NCBI GenBank assembly: GCA_025084515.1
Contig: JAJAGP010001497.1
Coordinates: 122,430-186,429 of the forward strand
Direction: 5' to 3'
DNA length: 64,000 nucleotides
Source: Ancistrus triradiatus
Lineage: Eukaryota; Chordata; Actinopteri; Siluriformes; Loricariidae
Of the stretch, positions 48,001 through 52,585 are shown piece by piece. How positions within the stretch are numbered: the stretch's first letter is position 1; each line of letters opens with the position of its first letter. The notes under the pieces are model-generated. The model ran no database searches, was not told the origin of the DNA, and worked only from the letters and a program-made list of their open reading frames with translations. The position numbers and the translations under genes were made by a program.

Positions 48001-48558
48001 GTTTGTGTGTCATGTGACTTCATCCTGAAAGCTGTCAGAAACATGACATGAGATGCAACGTCTGGCGGCGATTAAAATAAGATAAAACAGCGGTTCCCAA
48101 CCTTGTGGAACTTCTGACCCCCCTGAAGTGTTCTGCTGGCCACACAAATTTAATCGACCGTTTACAGTATAAACACAGCACAACAATCACACAACAAAAT
48201 AACACAAAAAATGTACAGTGTTTTATCTCTCTTTGTAATCAGTCTCGTTTCTGAGCAAAAAACCAAGAATTTACGCAGCGTTTACAACAAACCTTTAAAT
48301 CCCTTGAACCAACCGATTCAAAAAGTGATTCTTTCGAAACTCCCCAAACCGTGCATTTTGGCGGCATCTGCTGGCCATGTGTTCACCTGCAACAGAAAAA
48401 CCTGAAAACTTTATACAAAGACAGCATTTTGAATTTCTTTAAAGCAGGGGAGCAACTAAAACTCTTTCTGTTTCTCTTTCTTGCAGAGCCTGAAGGAGGG
48501 ATTAACAGTTCAGGAACGAATGAAGCTCTTTGAAGCGAAAGATTCCAGAAAGATCTGA
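7802..48558 (+). CDS. mprip: mprip, myosin phosphatase Rho-interacting protein (whole gene, start to last stop)
   Basis: MPRIP is a scaffold that binds F-actin, RhoA and the MYPT1 subunit of myosin phosphatase, and so directs dephosphorylation of myosin light chain on stress fibres. I assembled 24 internal/first coding exons and two alternative last exons with GT-AG sites and compatible phases. The predicted protein has MSAKEN at the start, a PH domain at about residues 42-150, a Ser/Pro-rich linker, a second PH domain at about 476-580, a MYPT1-type segment around RREGRSKTFDWAE, a giant coiled-coil exon (residues 794-1973) and the C-terminal coiled coil with QRELEVLSEQ-like sequence. The total is about 2266 or 2279 residues, or about 1086-1099 without the giant exon, close to the 1025-residue mammalian short form as I recall it. 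Identity is clear from many family-specific blocks. Fish may have a second mprip paralogue, so a/b cannot be decided. Confidence 0.95.
7922..9379 (+). other. mprip intron 1
   Basis: No gene. It holds a dispersed repeat (about 9060-9330) that recurs at 11370-11665, and short CA/TG runs near 8480 and 8640. Confidence 0.8.
9060..9330. repeat. dispersed repeat A, copy 1
   Basis: Shares blocks with 11370-11665, for example CATCTACTGG with flanking GCGGAGAT, and TAGCACAGCCCTGG at its right end. It is probably a non-autonomous DNA transposon; the family is not recognised. Confidence 0.5.
9380..9457 (+). CDS. mprip: mprip coding exon 2 (start of PH1)
   Basis: 78 nt, phase 0 to 0, encodes AKPIYGGWLLLAPEGTNFE and on to HRSR, the first strand of the N-terminal PH domain. 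Donor CGG|GTAAGT. Confidence 0.95.
10300..10502. repeat. (TG)n and (CA)n microsatellites
   Basis: A TG run at 10300-10336 and a CA run at 10463-10502, about 125 bp apart. As inverted complements they could pair as an RNA hairpin. Confidence 0.9.
11370..11665. repeat. dispersed repeat A, copy 2
   Basis: Second copy of the repeat at 9060-9330, with CCGATACGAT motifs near the left end and TAGCACAGCCCTGG at the right end. Confidence 0.5.
11885..12400. repeat. dispersed repeat B, copy 1
   Basis: Shares a diverged stretch with 15495-15800, including CTCAGTCTG, GGCAACCCTGGA, CACATAATTA and TTTGGGGAGAC in the same order. Family not recognised. Confidence 0.55.
13111..13262 (+). mobile_element. diverged tRNA-derived SINE
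   Basis: Resembles the better copies at 25334 and 60309: a degenerate box-B region (GTGTTCAGACCCC) followed by CCAAGCTGCCG and GGGTCCTTGAG. Confidence 0.6.
13267..13342 (-). mobile_element. L2-type LINE 3' tail fragment
   Basis: Matches the inverted LINE 3' end at 36657 onward (CAAGTCAAGTCAGATCTAT ... ACAATGGAGCATTGTC). It ends exactly where the Penelope-like element begins, so that element may have inserted next to or into it. Confidence 0.7.
13684..14037 (-). pseudogene. GIY-YIG endonuclease domain of the Penelope-like element
   Basis: The minus frame contains VVYAVKCQEDCQELYIGETK followed by LVKRMAQHRR. This is the GIY-YIG nuclease core (Y..YIGET..L..R..H) with a preceding Cys-rich segment. 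In these elements it nicks the target for reverse transcription. Confidence 0.8.
14200..14682 (-). pseudogene. reverse transcriptase fragment of the Penelope-like element
   Basis: Contains QKHGCAMGSPVSTIVANLYM (RT motif 4 type) and the catalytic box as YVDG, where the second copy (62201-61851) has YVDD. The loss of one catalytic Asp makes this copy inactive. Confidence 0.85.
15084..15149 (+). CDS. mprip: mprip coding exon 3 (PH1)
   Basis: 66 nt, phase 0 to 0, encodes KWQRRFFLLYEHGLLRYALD plus EM, a hallmark of the MPRIP N-terminal PH domain. Acceptor TTCTTAG, donor ATG|GTGAGT. Confidence 0.95.
15300..15500 (+). repeat. degenerate G-rich minisatellite
   Basis: Irregular iterations around GGGTTAGG / GGGTTAAG / GGGGTAG. 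The + strand is rich in G triplets and quadruplets. Confidence 0.6.
15495..15800. repeat. dispersed repeat B, copy 2
   Basis: Diverged relative of 11885-12400, with the blocks in the same order. Confidence 0.55.
16630..16836. repeat. two (TG)n microsatellites
   Basis: TG runs at 16630-16670 and 16799-16836. Confidence 0.9.
17998..18416. repeat. cluster of four (TG)n microsatellites
   Basis: TG runs at 17999-18042, 18101-18142, 18240-18298 and 18378-18416, separated by 60-100 bp of unique DNA and all in the same orientation. Confidence 0.95.
18893..19392. mobile_element. palindromic MITE-like element
   Basis: About 200 bp at the left (GTGTCTTAAA ... AAGTGGTATTCCTGAAAG) recurs inverted at the right (CTTCCAGGAATACCACTT ... 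CATTTAAGATG). The left arm contains a poly-T of about 27. Long terminal inverted repeats with no coding centre suggest a MITE. Confidence 0.6.
19410..20720. repeat. purine-rich tandem repeat, about 0.5-kb unit, three copies
   Basis: Blocks at 19466, 19992 and about 20482 start with similar A/G-rich sequence (ATCCTAACTGAAAC / ATCCTAACCAAAAC). They repeat the order GAGTAGGAAAGACGAGGAG, AGAGCAGGAATGA and GGAGCAAGCTAAAAA with drift. Confidence 0.65.
20759..21322. repeat. TG and CA microsatellites
   Basis: TG at 20759-20781, CA at 21122-21162 and CA at 21269-21322. The last is preceded by CT repeats. Confidence 0.9.
22219..23102. repeat. dense CT/TG/CA microsatellite cluster
   Basis: CT at 22219-22255; TG at 22485-22538, 22662-22692, 22811-22838 and 22917-22947; CA at 23070-23102. 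GAGGGT repeats lie at 22838-22862. Confidence 0.9.
23385..23740 (+). repeat. degenerate GGATGA/GAATGA repeat
   Basis: Irregular iterations of GGATGGATGA, GAATGAATG and GAGTGAAGAAC over about 350 bp. Confidence 0.6.
23735..24245. repeat. dispersed repeat (GGTACCTCGGNTCTCGA type)
   Basis: Starts AGCGGTACCTCGGCTCTCGA and carries CCCTATGGGAAGC near its right side. Related short pieces occur at 30040-30130 and 30478-30530. It is probably a non-autonomous DNA transposon common in fish. Confidence 0.45.
24383..24534 (+). CDS. mprip: mprip coding exon 4 (PH1)
   Basis: Phase 0 to 2, encodes ASTLPQGTINLNVCVDVVDG through GQKHSLCICTP and HYIRAES. Acceptor TTACAG, donor GG|GTACGG. Confidence 0.94.
24622..24706 (+). 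CDS. mprip: mprip coding exon 5 (end of PH1)
   Basis: Completes the PH1 C-terminal helix (GWQEALIVFPRTNKQ) and the basic QNQKKKRKVEPPTPQ tail, a possible nuclear localisation-like patch. The donor CAG|GTGTGTGTGTGT lies inside a TG repeat. Confidence 0.94.
25053..25104. repeat. (TG)n microsatellite upstream of mprip exon 6
   Basis: Ends about 30 bp before the acceptor at 25133-25134, followed by CT repeats. Confidence 0.95.
25135..25225 (+). CDS. mprip: mprip coding exon 6
   Basis: Phase 0 to 1, EPGPAKVTVTSSS then a short Ser-rich linker to GAEPGT. The first block matches mammalian EPGPAKVAVTSS. Confidence 0.9.
25334..25475 (+). mobile_element. tRNA-derived SINE
   Basis: Box A-like TAGCCTAGCGGTTAA and box B GGTTCAAGTCC are spaced as in a tRNA promoter, followed by the family body (GCAGCTGCTG ... 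GAGCAAGGCCCTTAA). Better-preserved relative at 60309. Confidence 0.8.
25480..25745 (+). repeat. degenerate TTACTCTAAC repeat
   Basis: Short imperfect iterations (TTACTCTAACA, TTAGTCTAACC, TTACTCTATCA) fill the intron between the SINE and exon 7. Confidence 0.6.
25751..25793. repeat. (TG)n microsatellite abutting mprip exon 7
   Basis: The run ends 4 bp before the acceptor AG at 25796-25797 and replaces the normal polypyrimidine tract. Confidence 0.95.
25798..26371 (+). CDS. mprip: mprip coding exon 7 (linker)
   Basis: 574 nt, phase 1 to phase 0 minus one. It contains the conserved RKSRVESGYFSLEKPKPDA block, then a fish-specific Ser/Pro/His-rich stretch (THTPHSDITPPPEG) and a basic end (LSHREAFRSERKRQELRSRT). 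Donor GGAA|GTGAGA, where the intron would add a stop at 26373-26375. This is a low-complexity, probably disordered linker between the PH domains. Confidence 0.9.
26372..28287 (+). other. mprip intron 7
   Basis: No gene. CA runs at 27512-27543 and 27619-27661, the last 600 bp strongly AT-rich. A GTAGGTGGCGC motif is seen twice (26912 region and 27250 region). Confidence 0.8.
28288..28432 (+). CDS. mprip: mprip coding exon 8
   Basis: Encodes RTQVIERFEAQQSADALEQM then TTEPPTSSQPTNQ to TQKQ. It matches mammalian SQVIEKFEALDIEKAEHM. Acceptor ATTTTAG, donor CAG|GTAACG. Confidence 0.92.
28540..28583. repeat. (TG)n microsatellite upstream of mprip exon 9
   Basis: Ends 5 bp before the acceptor TTAG at 28588-28589. 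Confidence 0.95.
28590..28703 (+). CDS. mprip: mprip coding exon 9
   Basis: 114 nt, phase 0 to 0, ends RRAKSLDRRVTESSMT, matching the conserved RRAKSLDRRSTE block that precedes PH2 and contains a basophilic kinase site (RRAKS). Confidence 0.93.
28711..29315 (+). repeat. degenerate minisatellite in intron 9
   Basis: Roughly 30-36-bp irregular units built from CCCTAACAGAACCCA, ATAGAGCC and GATGGACC fill about 600 bp. Many units contain CCCTAAC. Confidence 0.75.
29794..29850 (+). CDS. mprip: mprip coding exon 10 (start of PH2)
   Basis: PDLLNFKKGWMTKLYEDGL, the opening strand of the second PH domain. Mammals have Gln where the last codon here (CTG, next to the donor) gives Leu. Confidence 0.93.
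29851..30932 (+). other. mprip intron 10, with an assembly gap
   Basis: No host gene. It contains pieces of dispersed repeats (30040-30130, 30478-30530), a short Tc1-like transposase relic (about 30570-30640, reading SIMVW) and a CT microsatellite with a 100-N gap. Confidence 0.75.
30722..30932. repeat. (CT)n microsatellite containing a 100-N gap
   Basis: CT repeats run from 30722 to the exon 11 acceptor, interrupted by exactly 100 N at 30778-30877. The true length is unknown. The tract serves as the polypyrimidine tract of exon 11. Confidence 0.95.
30933..31001 (+). CDS. mprip: mprip coding exon 11 (PH2)
   Basis: WKKHWFVLTDQSLRYYRDS then IAEE, phase 0 to 0, nearly identical to mammalian MPRIP PH2. 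The donor GAG|GTTAGTGTGTG runs into a TG repeat (31005-31070). Confidence 0.95.
31099..31188 (+). CDS. mprip: mprip coding exon 12 (PH2)
   Basis: AADLDGEIDLSTCYDVTEF then PVQRNYGFQIH, 30 codons, phase 0 to 0. Confidence 0.95.
31189..31932 (+). other. mprip intron 12
   Basis: No gene or recognisable element. Confidence 0.6.
31933..32042 (+). CDS. mprip: mprip coding exon 13 (end of PH2)
   Basis: SKEGSFTLSAMTSGIRRNWI then QAIMKSV, the PH2 C-terminal helix, continuing to PDVTR. Donor CG|GTATGT, phase 2. Confidence 0.95.
32403..32441 (+). CDS. mprip: mprip putative 39-nt cassette exon 14
   Basis: The sequence between CTTCAG and AG|GTTGGA encodes 13 residues (KNIPLKLSVLKPS with flanks) and keeps phase 2 to 2. 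Exons 13 and 15 join in frame with or without it. Acceptor and donor are plausible, but I know no mammalian counterpart. Confidence 0.45.
33363..34934 (+). mobile_element. Tc1-type DNA transposon, nearly complete
   Basis: The terminal inverted repeat starts GAAATTTAATTCTGTCT at 33363-33379 and ends as its reverse complement at 34918-34934. A second block AATTAGCATATTGTGATAAA and a third block (33436-33487 against 34752-34806) are also inverted. The left arm carries an AT/CTGGTCC insertion and lacks about 80 bp present in the right arm. One transposase gene lies between. Confidence 0.9.
33645..34638 (+). pseudogene. Tc1 transposase with one frameshift
   Basis: The N-terminal frame (33645-33836) starts MGKTADLTAVQKAIIDTLKQ and holds a helix-turn-helix (ERIGCSQSAVSRHL). 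The main frame (to 34638) holds the DD34E catalytic residues: Asp in LFSDESKF, Asp in FQHDLAPAHSS and Glu in NSPDLNPIENLWD. The two frames differ by one base near 33820-33830, where an ACAAACG run looks one A too long. The intact remainder makes this a recently active copy. About 340 residues is normal for the family. Confidence 0.9.
35147..35642 (+). CDS. mprip: mprip coding exon 15
   Basis: Encodes a Ser/Pro linker, then the conserved ERRREGRSKTFDWAEY block, an acidic Ser-rich stretch and IEQRWHQVESTPLREEKQVP, which matches mammals closely. It ends LATLLEKE, GAG|GTGCAT, phase 0. Confidence 0.95.
35776..35868 (+). CDS. mprip: mprip coding exon 16
   Basis: RELSRLQEQNSLLQEKLHDA then EHTAREGYVLQ, coiled coil, 31 codons, phase 0 to 0. 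Mammalian MPRIP has SAREGYVLQ here. Confidence 0.94.
35869..39495 (+). other. mprip intron 16
   Basis: Holds a 5'-truncated L2-type LINE (36657-38640, minus). Otherwise AT-rich and without genes. Confidence 0.8.
36657..38640 (-). mobile_element. L2-type LINE, 5' truncated
   Basis: On the minus strand the reverse transcriptase shows GVPQGSVLGPLLFSLYML and CYADDTQLY (38425-38000). After a decayed part, the C-terminal motif ITYKALYGLAPHYLSDLLEF (37756-37556) follows, and then the 3'UTR ending at the CAAGTCAAGTC repeats at 36657. The YADD catalytic box and the C-terminal block are typical of the CR1/L2 clade. Confidence 0.85.
39496..43035 (+). CDS. mprip: mprip giant coiled-coil exon 17 (3540 nt)
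   Basis: One uninterrupted exon of 1180 codons, phase 0 at both ends, so it can be included or skipped without a frame change. It begins SQRAAGKPDTPC after ACATTTTAAAG and is almost wholly heptad-rich coiled coil (Glu/Leu/Gln/Arg). A Ser-rich break near exon residues 435-520 (TPSSSTLTRSSSETGVSFAK, SSQDLLSETIQDSS) may be a phosphorylation hinge, and a less regular helical middle follows (about 520-860). It ends EKYQRDFDSLK, which leads into ETCERGFAAMEE of exon 18 as in long mammalian forms as I recall them. Local GC is much higher than in the neighbouring introns. The upstream open frame 39256-39495 is probably intronic. The donor AAG|GTTCAG is weak, and the frame otherwise stops at 43072-43074. 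Confidence 0.88.
43036..43604 (+). other. mprip: mprip intron 17 / possible alternative 3' end
   Basis: If the weak donor at 43036 is skipped, the frame adds VQNFKSLFYLVA and stops. A polyadenylation signal AATAAA follows at 43213-43218, after a (TAC)n(TAA)n run (43157-43212). This could make a C-terminally truncated isoform. Confidence 0.4.
43605..43752 (+). CDS. mprip: mprip coding exon 18
   Basis: ETCERGFAAMEETHQKVIED then LQRQHQREISKLL, phase 0 to 1, nearly identical to mammalian MPRIP coiled coil. Confidence 0.96.
43909..44014 (+). CDS. mprip: mprip coding exon 19
   Basis: AIEAMKNAHREELEKSQRSQ then a variable segment to LRIQYE. The acceptor sits directly on a GT repeat (GTGTGTAG). Donor GA|GTGAGT. 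Confidence 0.95.
44055..44880 (+). mobile_element. decayed Tc1/mariner-type element in intron 19
   Basis: The noncoding arm starts AAAAAGCTGGGACAGTGT. A broken transposase frame follows, with VQKPGYGMVWG then ALGKGHLHF at about 44600-44675. Several stops and deletions; no catalytic set remains. Confidence 0.65.
45007..45083. repeat. (TG)n microsatellite forming the exon 20 acceptor
   Basis: About 38 GT units run straight into GTAG at the acceptor of exon 20 (45085), with no pyrimidine tract between. Confidence 0.95.
45085..45244 (+). CDS. mprip: mprip coding exon 20
   Basis: EELQSIHRELEVLSEQYSQK then CLENTHLAQALEAERQALQQ, the highly conserved MYPT1-binding coiled coil. Donor CAG|GTAAAC. Confidence 0.96.
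45322..45429 (+). CDS. mprip: mprip coding exon 21
   Basis: ELNSRLTEEITRMRSCLGGE to QGKDLYELE, phase 0 to 0. The acceptor GTGTGTAAG also lies on a TG run. Confidence 0.95.
45527..45613 (+). CDS. mprip: mprip coding exon 22
   Basis: VLLRIKESEIQYLKQEINSL to LQSALR, phase 0 to 0. Confidence 0.96.
45726..45879 (+). CDS. mprip: mprip coding exon 23
   Basis: DKKYASDKYKDIYTELSIVR to AATEALGEK and HTPGY, phase 0 to 1. Confidence 0.96.
45880..46946 (+). other. mprip intron 23 with a long purine-rich tract
   Basis: From about 46180 to 46915 the + strand is almost all A and G (AAAAAGAGAAA-type). No gene. Confidence 0.8.
46947..47032 (+). CDS. mprip: mprip coding exon 24
   Basis: DIMKSKSNPDFLNTERSGVS to ARGVRSK, phase 1 to 0, common to both C-terminal isoforms. 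Confidence 0.95.
47150..47182 (+). CDS. mprip: mprip alternative last exon 25a
   Basis: SMSEEVPWDS then TGA at 47180-47182. It matches the mammalian short C-terminus SVIEQVSWDT in position and in the W-D-S/T end. Acceptor CCTATCAG. Confidence 0.88.
   Translation, partial: SMSEEVPWDS
47183..48486 (+). other. 3'UTR of 25a / intron to 25b
   Basis: Contains two L2 LINE 3' tail fragments (47345-47515 plus, 47640-47770 minus) and a SINE relic between them (47520-47625). No strong polyadenylation signal for 25a was found by eye. Confidence 0.6.
47520..47625 (+). mobile_element. diverged tRNA-derived SINE
   Basis: Retains TACTGGACTAAGG, TGCCAAGCTGCC and TGTTGGGTCCTTGAG of the family seen at 60309. 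Confidence 0.65.
48487..48558 (+). CDS. mprip: mprip alternative last exon 25b
   Basis: SLKEGLTVQERMKLFEAKDS then RKI and TGA at 48556-48558. It matches the other known mammalian C-terminus (SLKEGLTVQERLKLFE). Acceptor TTTCTTGCAG. Confidence 0.95.
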   Translation, partial: SLKEGLTVQERMKLFEAKDSRKI

Positions 48559-48784
48559 ACACACACACACATGCACGCACACCATTAACGTGAACAACCA
48601 CATAGTTTTCTGATGTGAGTAATTTCATTGCTGCTTTAGTGACTGAAGCTTAGACAGCCTTGGTTTTGTTTATCGTGGGGGGGGGGGGGGGGGTACTGCT
48701 GTATGGTGTTCCAAGGTGTATTTGTAACAGAGTATTATTATTATCCAGAGAGCAAGCTGTAATTTTGTTAATTCTATTGTAAAT

Positions 48785-48827
<43 letters not shown>

Positions 48828-49490
48828 TGATTGAGTGTGTGTGTGCGTTTTTTTTCTTTGTTTTATACGCAGCTCATTTTGTCCCTGCCCTAACTTAACC
48901 GATTAGCTGCTGTCACACGTTGTGCTGTAAGCTTTCCGATTGGCTACTGACGGGTTGTGGCTTTTAATTTTGTGACGCTTTAATACTCACTTCCGAGGCA
49001 ACACTGTTGGCCTTATGTGGGCCAGCTTACACACCTACTATATACTCACTTTGTTTATTACAGCTGTTACTCTCCTGGATGTTTATTTCTAAAACTGTTT
49101 AAAAAAATTTAAACTGCAACCTTGATGAACCTCACATTAAAATATAGCACGCCATTAAAGCTTATGTACAGTATATCTCTAAAATATAACATTTATGAAG
49201 ATGAAAATCTGAGCTAAAGCCGGCAGTGTCGCCTCATCAAGCAGCTTCTAATTCTAAAGCTCACAATAACCTTTTTCATCCAGATTGAACGTTTGTGTTT
49301 CTCTGCATGAGGCTGTGGTGTGGACTTTGATCGCTTGTAGTGTTGTTGCTTTTAGAGAGAAATCTGATTATTGATGAGATGTTTGTATTTTTTTAGATAA
49401 AGTGAGTGTATAGTGTTCTGAACTTTGCATCGTGTATATATCTGTTTCAGAGGATTTGTTTAATGTTTAAAAATAAAATTTCATCTATAT
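48559..49490 (+). other. mprip: mprip 3' untranslated region
   Basis: Contains a G run (48678-48692) and a TG repeat (48788-48818). From about 49083 it contains the block repeated in the receptor array. The polyadenylation signal AATAAA is at 49472-49477. The end is inferred. Confidence 0.6.
49221..49380 (+). repeat. conserved 3'UTR block, copy 0 (behind mprip)
   Basis: About 160 bp with CTCACAATAACC, CCAGATTGAACGTTTGTG and TCTGATTATTGATGAGA. Near-identical at 51371-51531, 55151-55311 and 59009-59166. Confidence 0.85.
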
Positions 49491-50133
49491 ATTACTCACA
49501 AACTCTATATGGAAAAATAAATCTATATAAATCAGTATTTTTTTTTTTGAGTGAATGAGCAACGTCATCAATAAAAGCTTTTAAGAGATTAAATTTATTT
49601 GTCCATAATGAATATCGATTGCTGATTATTAAATCAATACCATTTAAACTTTTGATATCGCATTCCAAAACGGTGTCGTGTAGTTCCTGCGGTGGCCGGT
49701 AGATGGTGTTTGTACAGTTCAGCTTATTCTTTCTCTCCATGTAAACAGCATAATGTAATGGGAAATGTAATATTGCCACCTACAGGACAGTGGTGCTAGT
49801 GCAGGTCAGCTCAAATCAGTAAACCTTTCTAATTTCTGATATTAATACAAACATATAATGTTATAAACACAAGAACTCCACTAACACATGGTCATATTCA
49901 TAAAGAAGTCATATAGTTCAACCTTCATAATAAATTCTGTGGTGTTTGGATAGAAACCCTCTGCCAAGCTTTTTATTCGTAAAACAAATGTATTTATCAT
50001 AAATGTAGACATTCTGCAATCCTTTAACCCTCTCTGTGTATTTCAGGATGTAATGACTTTTTAACACACATTATGATCTGTTAGTCAAATTCGAATACTG
50101 CTTTTCCCCACACCCAAGTTCTACCTCATTCAC

Positions 50134-50143
50134 TTTCACTTCC
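50134..50143 (-). promoter_or_regulatory. ETS-IRF composite element, receptor copy 1
   Basis: TTTCACTTCC, the reverse complement of GGAAGTGAAA, in the promoter-like segment of the truncated copy. Confidence 0.6.
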
Positions 50144-50302
50144 TTTATTCAAACCACCTGATGCTAAGTTTGGATGAGCATGCACTAAAGCAGCACTATT
50201 TCCGTGTCTGATGGGGACTTTAGGCTGTGTTCATCCCATTCAGACCCGGTGCAGCAGTTGTACAGGGGCTGTTCATGATCTCTGTAGATGAGGATTATCA
50301 AC

Positions 50303-51104
50303 ACAGCTGGAGGAAGATACGAACTGATACTGAGCCGTACAGAAACAGATTTCAGCTGGTTAAAGATCAATCTCCAGGAAATCTCTCTCTCATCATATCA
50401 GACCTGATGAAAGAGGATGATGGAGATTACAGGTGTGATATTAAACCTGATGTGTACAAAGACATCAGACTCTGTGTTGAAGGTAAAATATGACTTTAAT
50501 CCACTTTCTCATTGCAAAGATTTTCTCATAAGGAGTAAACTGAAGAAACTGCCCGTTTTCTTTTGTTAAATGTAATATAAACATAACAGAAATAAAATCT
50601 GTGTAATGAAATAACCAATGACAAAGAGGTCACACACTTTTGCCACTCACTAATATGTAATATTGGACTATTTTCCTCAGTAAATAAATGTGCAAGTATA
50701 ATATTTTCATCTCATTTGTTTAACTGGGTTCTCTTTGTCTACTTTTAGGAATTGTGTGAAAATCTGGTCAGATTTATGCAGAAATATAGAAAATTCTAAA
50801 GGGTTCACAAACTTTCAAGTCCCACTGTAATAGTTATTAGTACAGCTTAAACATGAACAGATTTTACAAGAAAACACACAAAACACAAACTAAATCCTTT
50901 TCCCTTCTTGCAGGCAACCCAACTAGATCTTCAACATCCAGCCCAGCGGTCGAGGAAATAACTACTAACATCACTGATGCTGGTGCAGATCCTCCAGAGC
51001 ATCTACCCTTCATCCCCTTCGCCGCTGTGACTTTTGTGATCCTCCATGTTATTGTAGCTGTAACTTCAAAATGGGAAACTGCAGGAGTTCATAACACAAG
51101 ATGA
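50303..51104 (+). pseudogene. receptor copy 1, truncated at both ends
   Basis: The promoter segment is followed directly by the second half of a V exon (50303-50482: RTDTEPYRNRFQLVKDQSPG ... DDGDYRC), with no signal peptide and no first half. The membrane exon (50914 on) reads NPTRSSTSSPAVEEITT, then the hydrophobic LPFIPFAAVTFVILHVIVAV. It then runs without a splice into sequence homologous to the downstream 3'UTR region and stops at 51102-51104. A deletion removed the Arg/Lys anchor and the tail exon. Confidence 0.8.
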
Positions 51105-51370
51105 ATTTGTTGTCTTTTCTGTGTTTTATTAATTAGTTGTCCTACAGCTGAAAACAAGAACTAATTTCAAAAATTATTTTAAAAAAAGAAACTTCAGCCT
51201 TGAGGGACCTCGTGTTAAAAAAAAGAAAATAATGCACCATAAAAGCTTATATATCTTTAAAAATATAACCATTAAAACATTTCTAAGGACATTTCTCCCA
51301 GTTGAGGAGACGTATCCTTCTAATTTCTTAAAATTAAAATGTCAATCAAACCAGTTATTTTAAACTAAAG

Positions 51371-51531
51371 CGGGCAATGTTGCCTCATCAAGCAGCTTCT
51401 TATGCTAAAGCTCACAATAGCCTTTTTCATCCAGATTGAACGTTTGTGTTTCTCTGCATGAGGCTGTGGTGTGGACTTTGATCGCTTTTAGTGTTGTTGC
51501 TTTTAGAGAGAAATCTGATTATTGATGAGAT
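51371..51531 (+). repeat. conserved 3'UTR block, copy 1
   Basis: Follows receptor copy 1. AATAAAATTATAC lies about 90 bp downstream (51620 region). Confidence 0.85.
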
Positions 51532-52326
51532 GTGTTTTTAGATGAAAAGTGAGTGTAGAGTGTTCAGGACTTTAGATCATGTATATATCTGATTCAGAGG
51601 ATTTGTTTAATGTTTAAAAATAAAATTATACTACATATCACTCAAGCACTGTATGGAAAAATAAGTCATGTAAATATATAATGTAAATGTATACATGTGA
51701 ATATATAAGAATATTTTTTCATTTTGGAGTGAATTAGCAACTTCGTCAATAAAAGCTGTGTAAGACATTTAACTCTGCTCTGTTATTTGTCCATAATGAA
51801 TATTGATTATTGATAATTAAATCAATATAATTAAACGCTTTTAATATCGCTTTCACAAAGGATGTAGTGTAGTTCCCTCAGTGGCCGGTAGATAGTGTTT
51901 ATACAGTTCAGCTCATTCTTTCACTCTATATCCATGTTTACAGTACAGTGTAATGGCAAATTTAATGTAATATTGCCACCTACAGAACAGATGAGCTACA
52001 AAGTAAATAAACATTTCTTATTTGTAATTTTAATACAAACATAATGCTATAAACACAAGAACTCCACTAACACATGATCATATTCATAATGAAGTCATAT
52101 AGTTTAACCTTCATAATAAATTCTGTGATGTTTGGATAGAGAGACCCCCTGCCAAGCTTTTTATTTATAAGATAAACGTATTTATAATAAATGGAGACGT
52201 TCTGAAATCTTAACTTTCTCTGTGTATTTCATGATTTAATTAGTTTTTCTCTTTTAACACACTTTATGATCTGTTAGTCACATTCTGTAGCTGCTTTTTG
52301 TCATGTTCAGGTTCCACTGAACTCAG

Positions 52327-52336
52327 TTTCACTTCC
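52327..52336 (-). promoter_or_regulatory. ETS-IRF composite element, receptor copy 2
   Basis: TTTCACTTCC (GGAAGTGAAA on the other strand), 200 bp upstream of the signal-peptide ATG at 52537. No TATA box seen. Confidence 0.7.
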
Positions 52337-52536
52337 TTTGGTCAAACCACATGCTGCTAAGTTTGGACATCCTGCCTGAGCTGCTGGAGGATGAGCATGC
52401 ACTAAAGCAGCACTATTTCTGTGTCTGATGGGGACTTTAGGCTGTGTTCATCCCATTCAGACCCGGTGCAGCAGTTGTACAGGGGCTGTTCATGATCTCT
52501 GTAGATGAACCATTCAGGTTTGGATCCTCAGTAAGA

Positions 52537-52585
52537 ATGCAACTGTGTTTCCTTCTCTTCCTGACAGGCCTTCATCTGACTGCGG
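52537..52585 (+). CDS. receptor copy 2, signal-peptide exon
   Basis: MQLCFLLFLTGLHLTA plus one base. The following bases are GCCAGT, where copy 5 has GTCAGT. The frame 52492-52536 upstream also has an ATG (MISVDEPFRFG), but the hydrophobic signal starts at 52537. Confidence 0.65.

Noticed and set aside
52444..52536. Upstream extension MFIPFRPGAAVVQ.. before the receptor signal peptide
   Set aside because: The listed start is GTG. The segment is repeated promoter or 5'UTR DNA in all copies, including those without coding exons.
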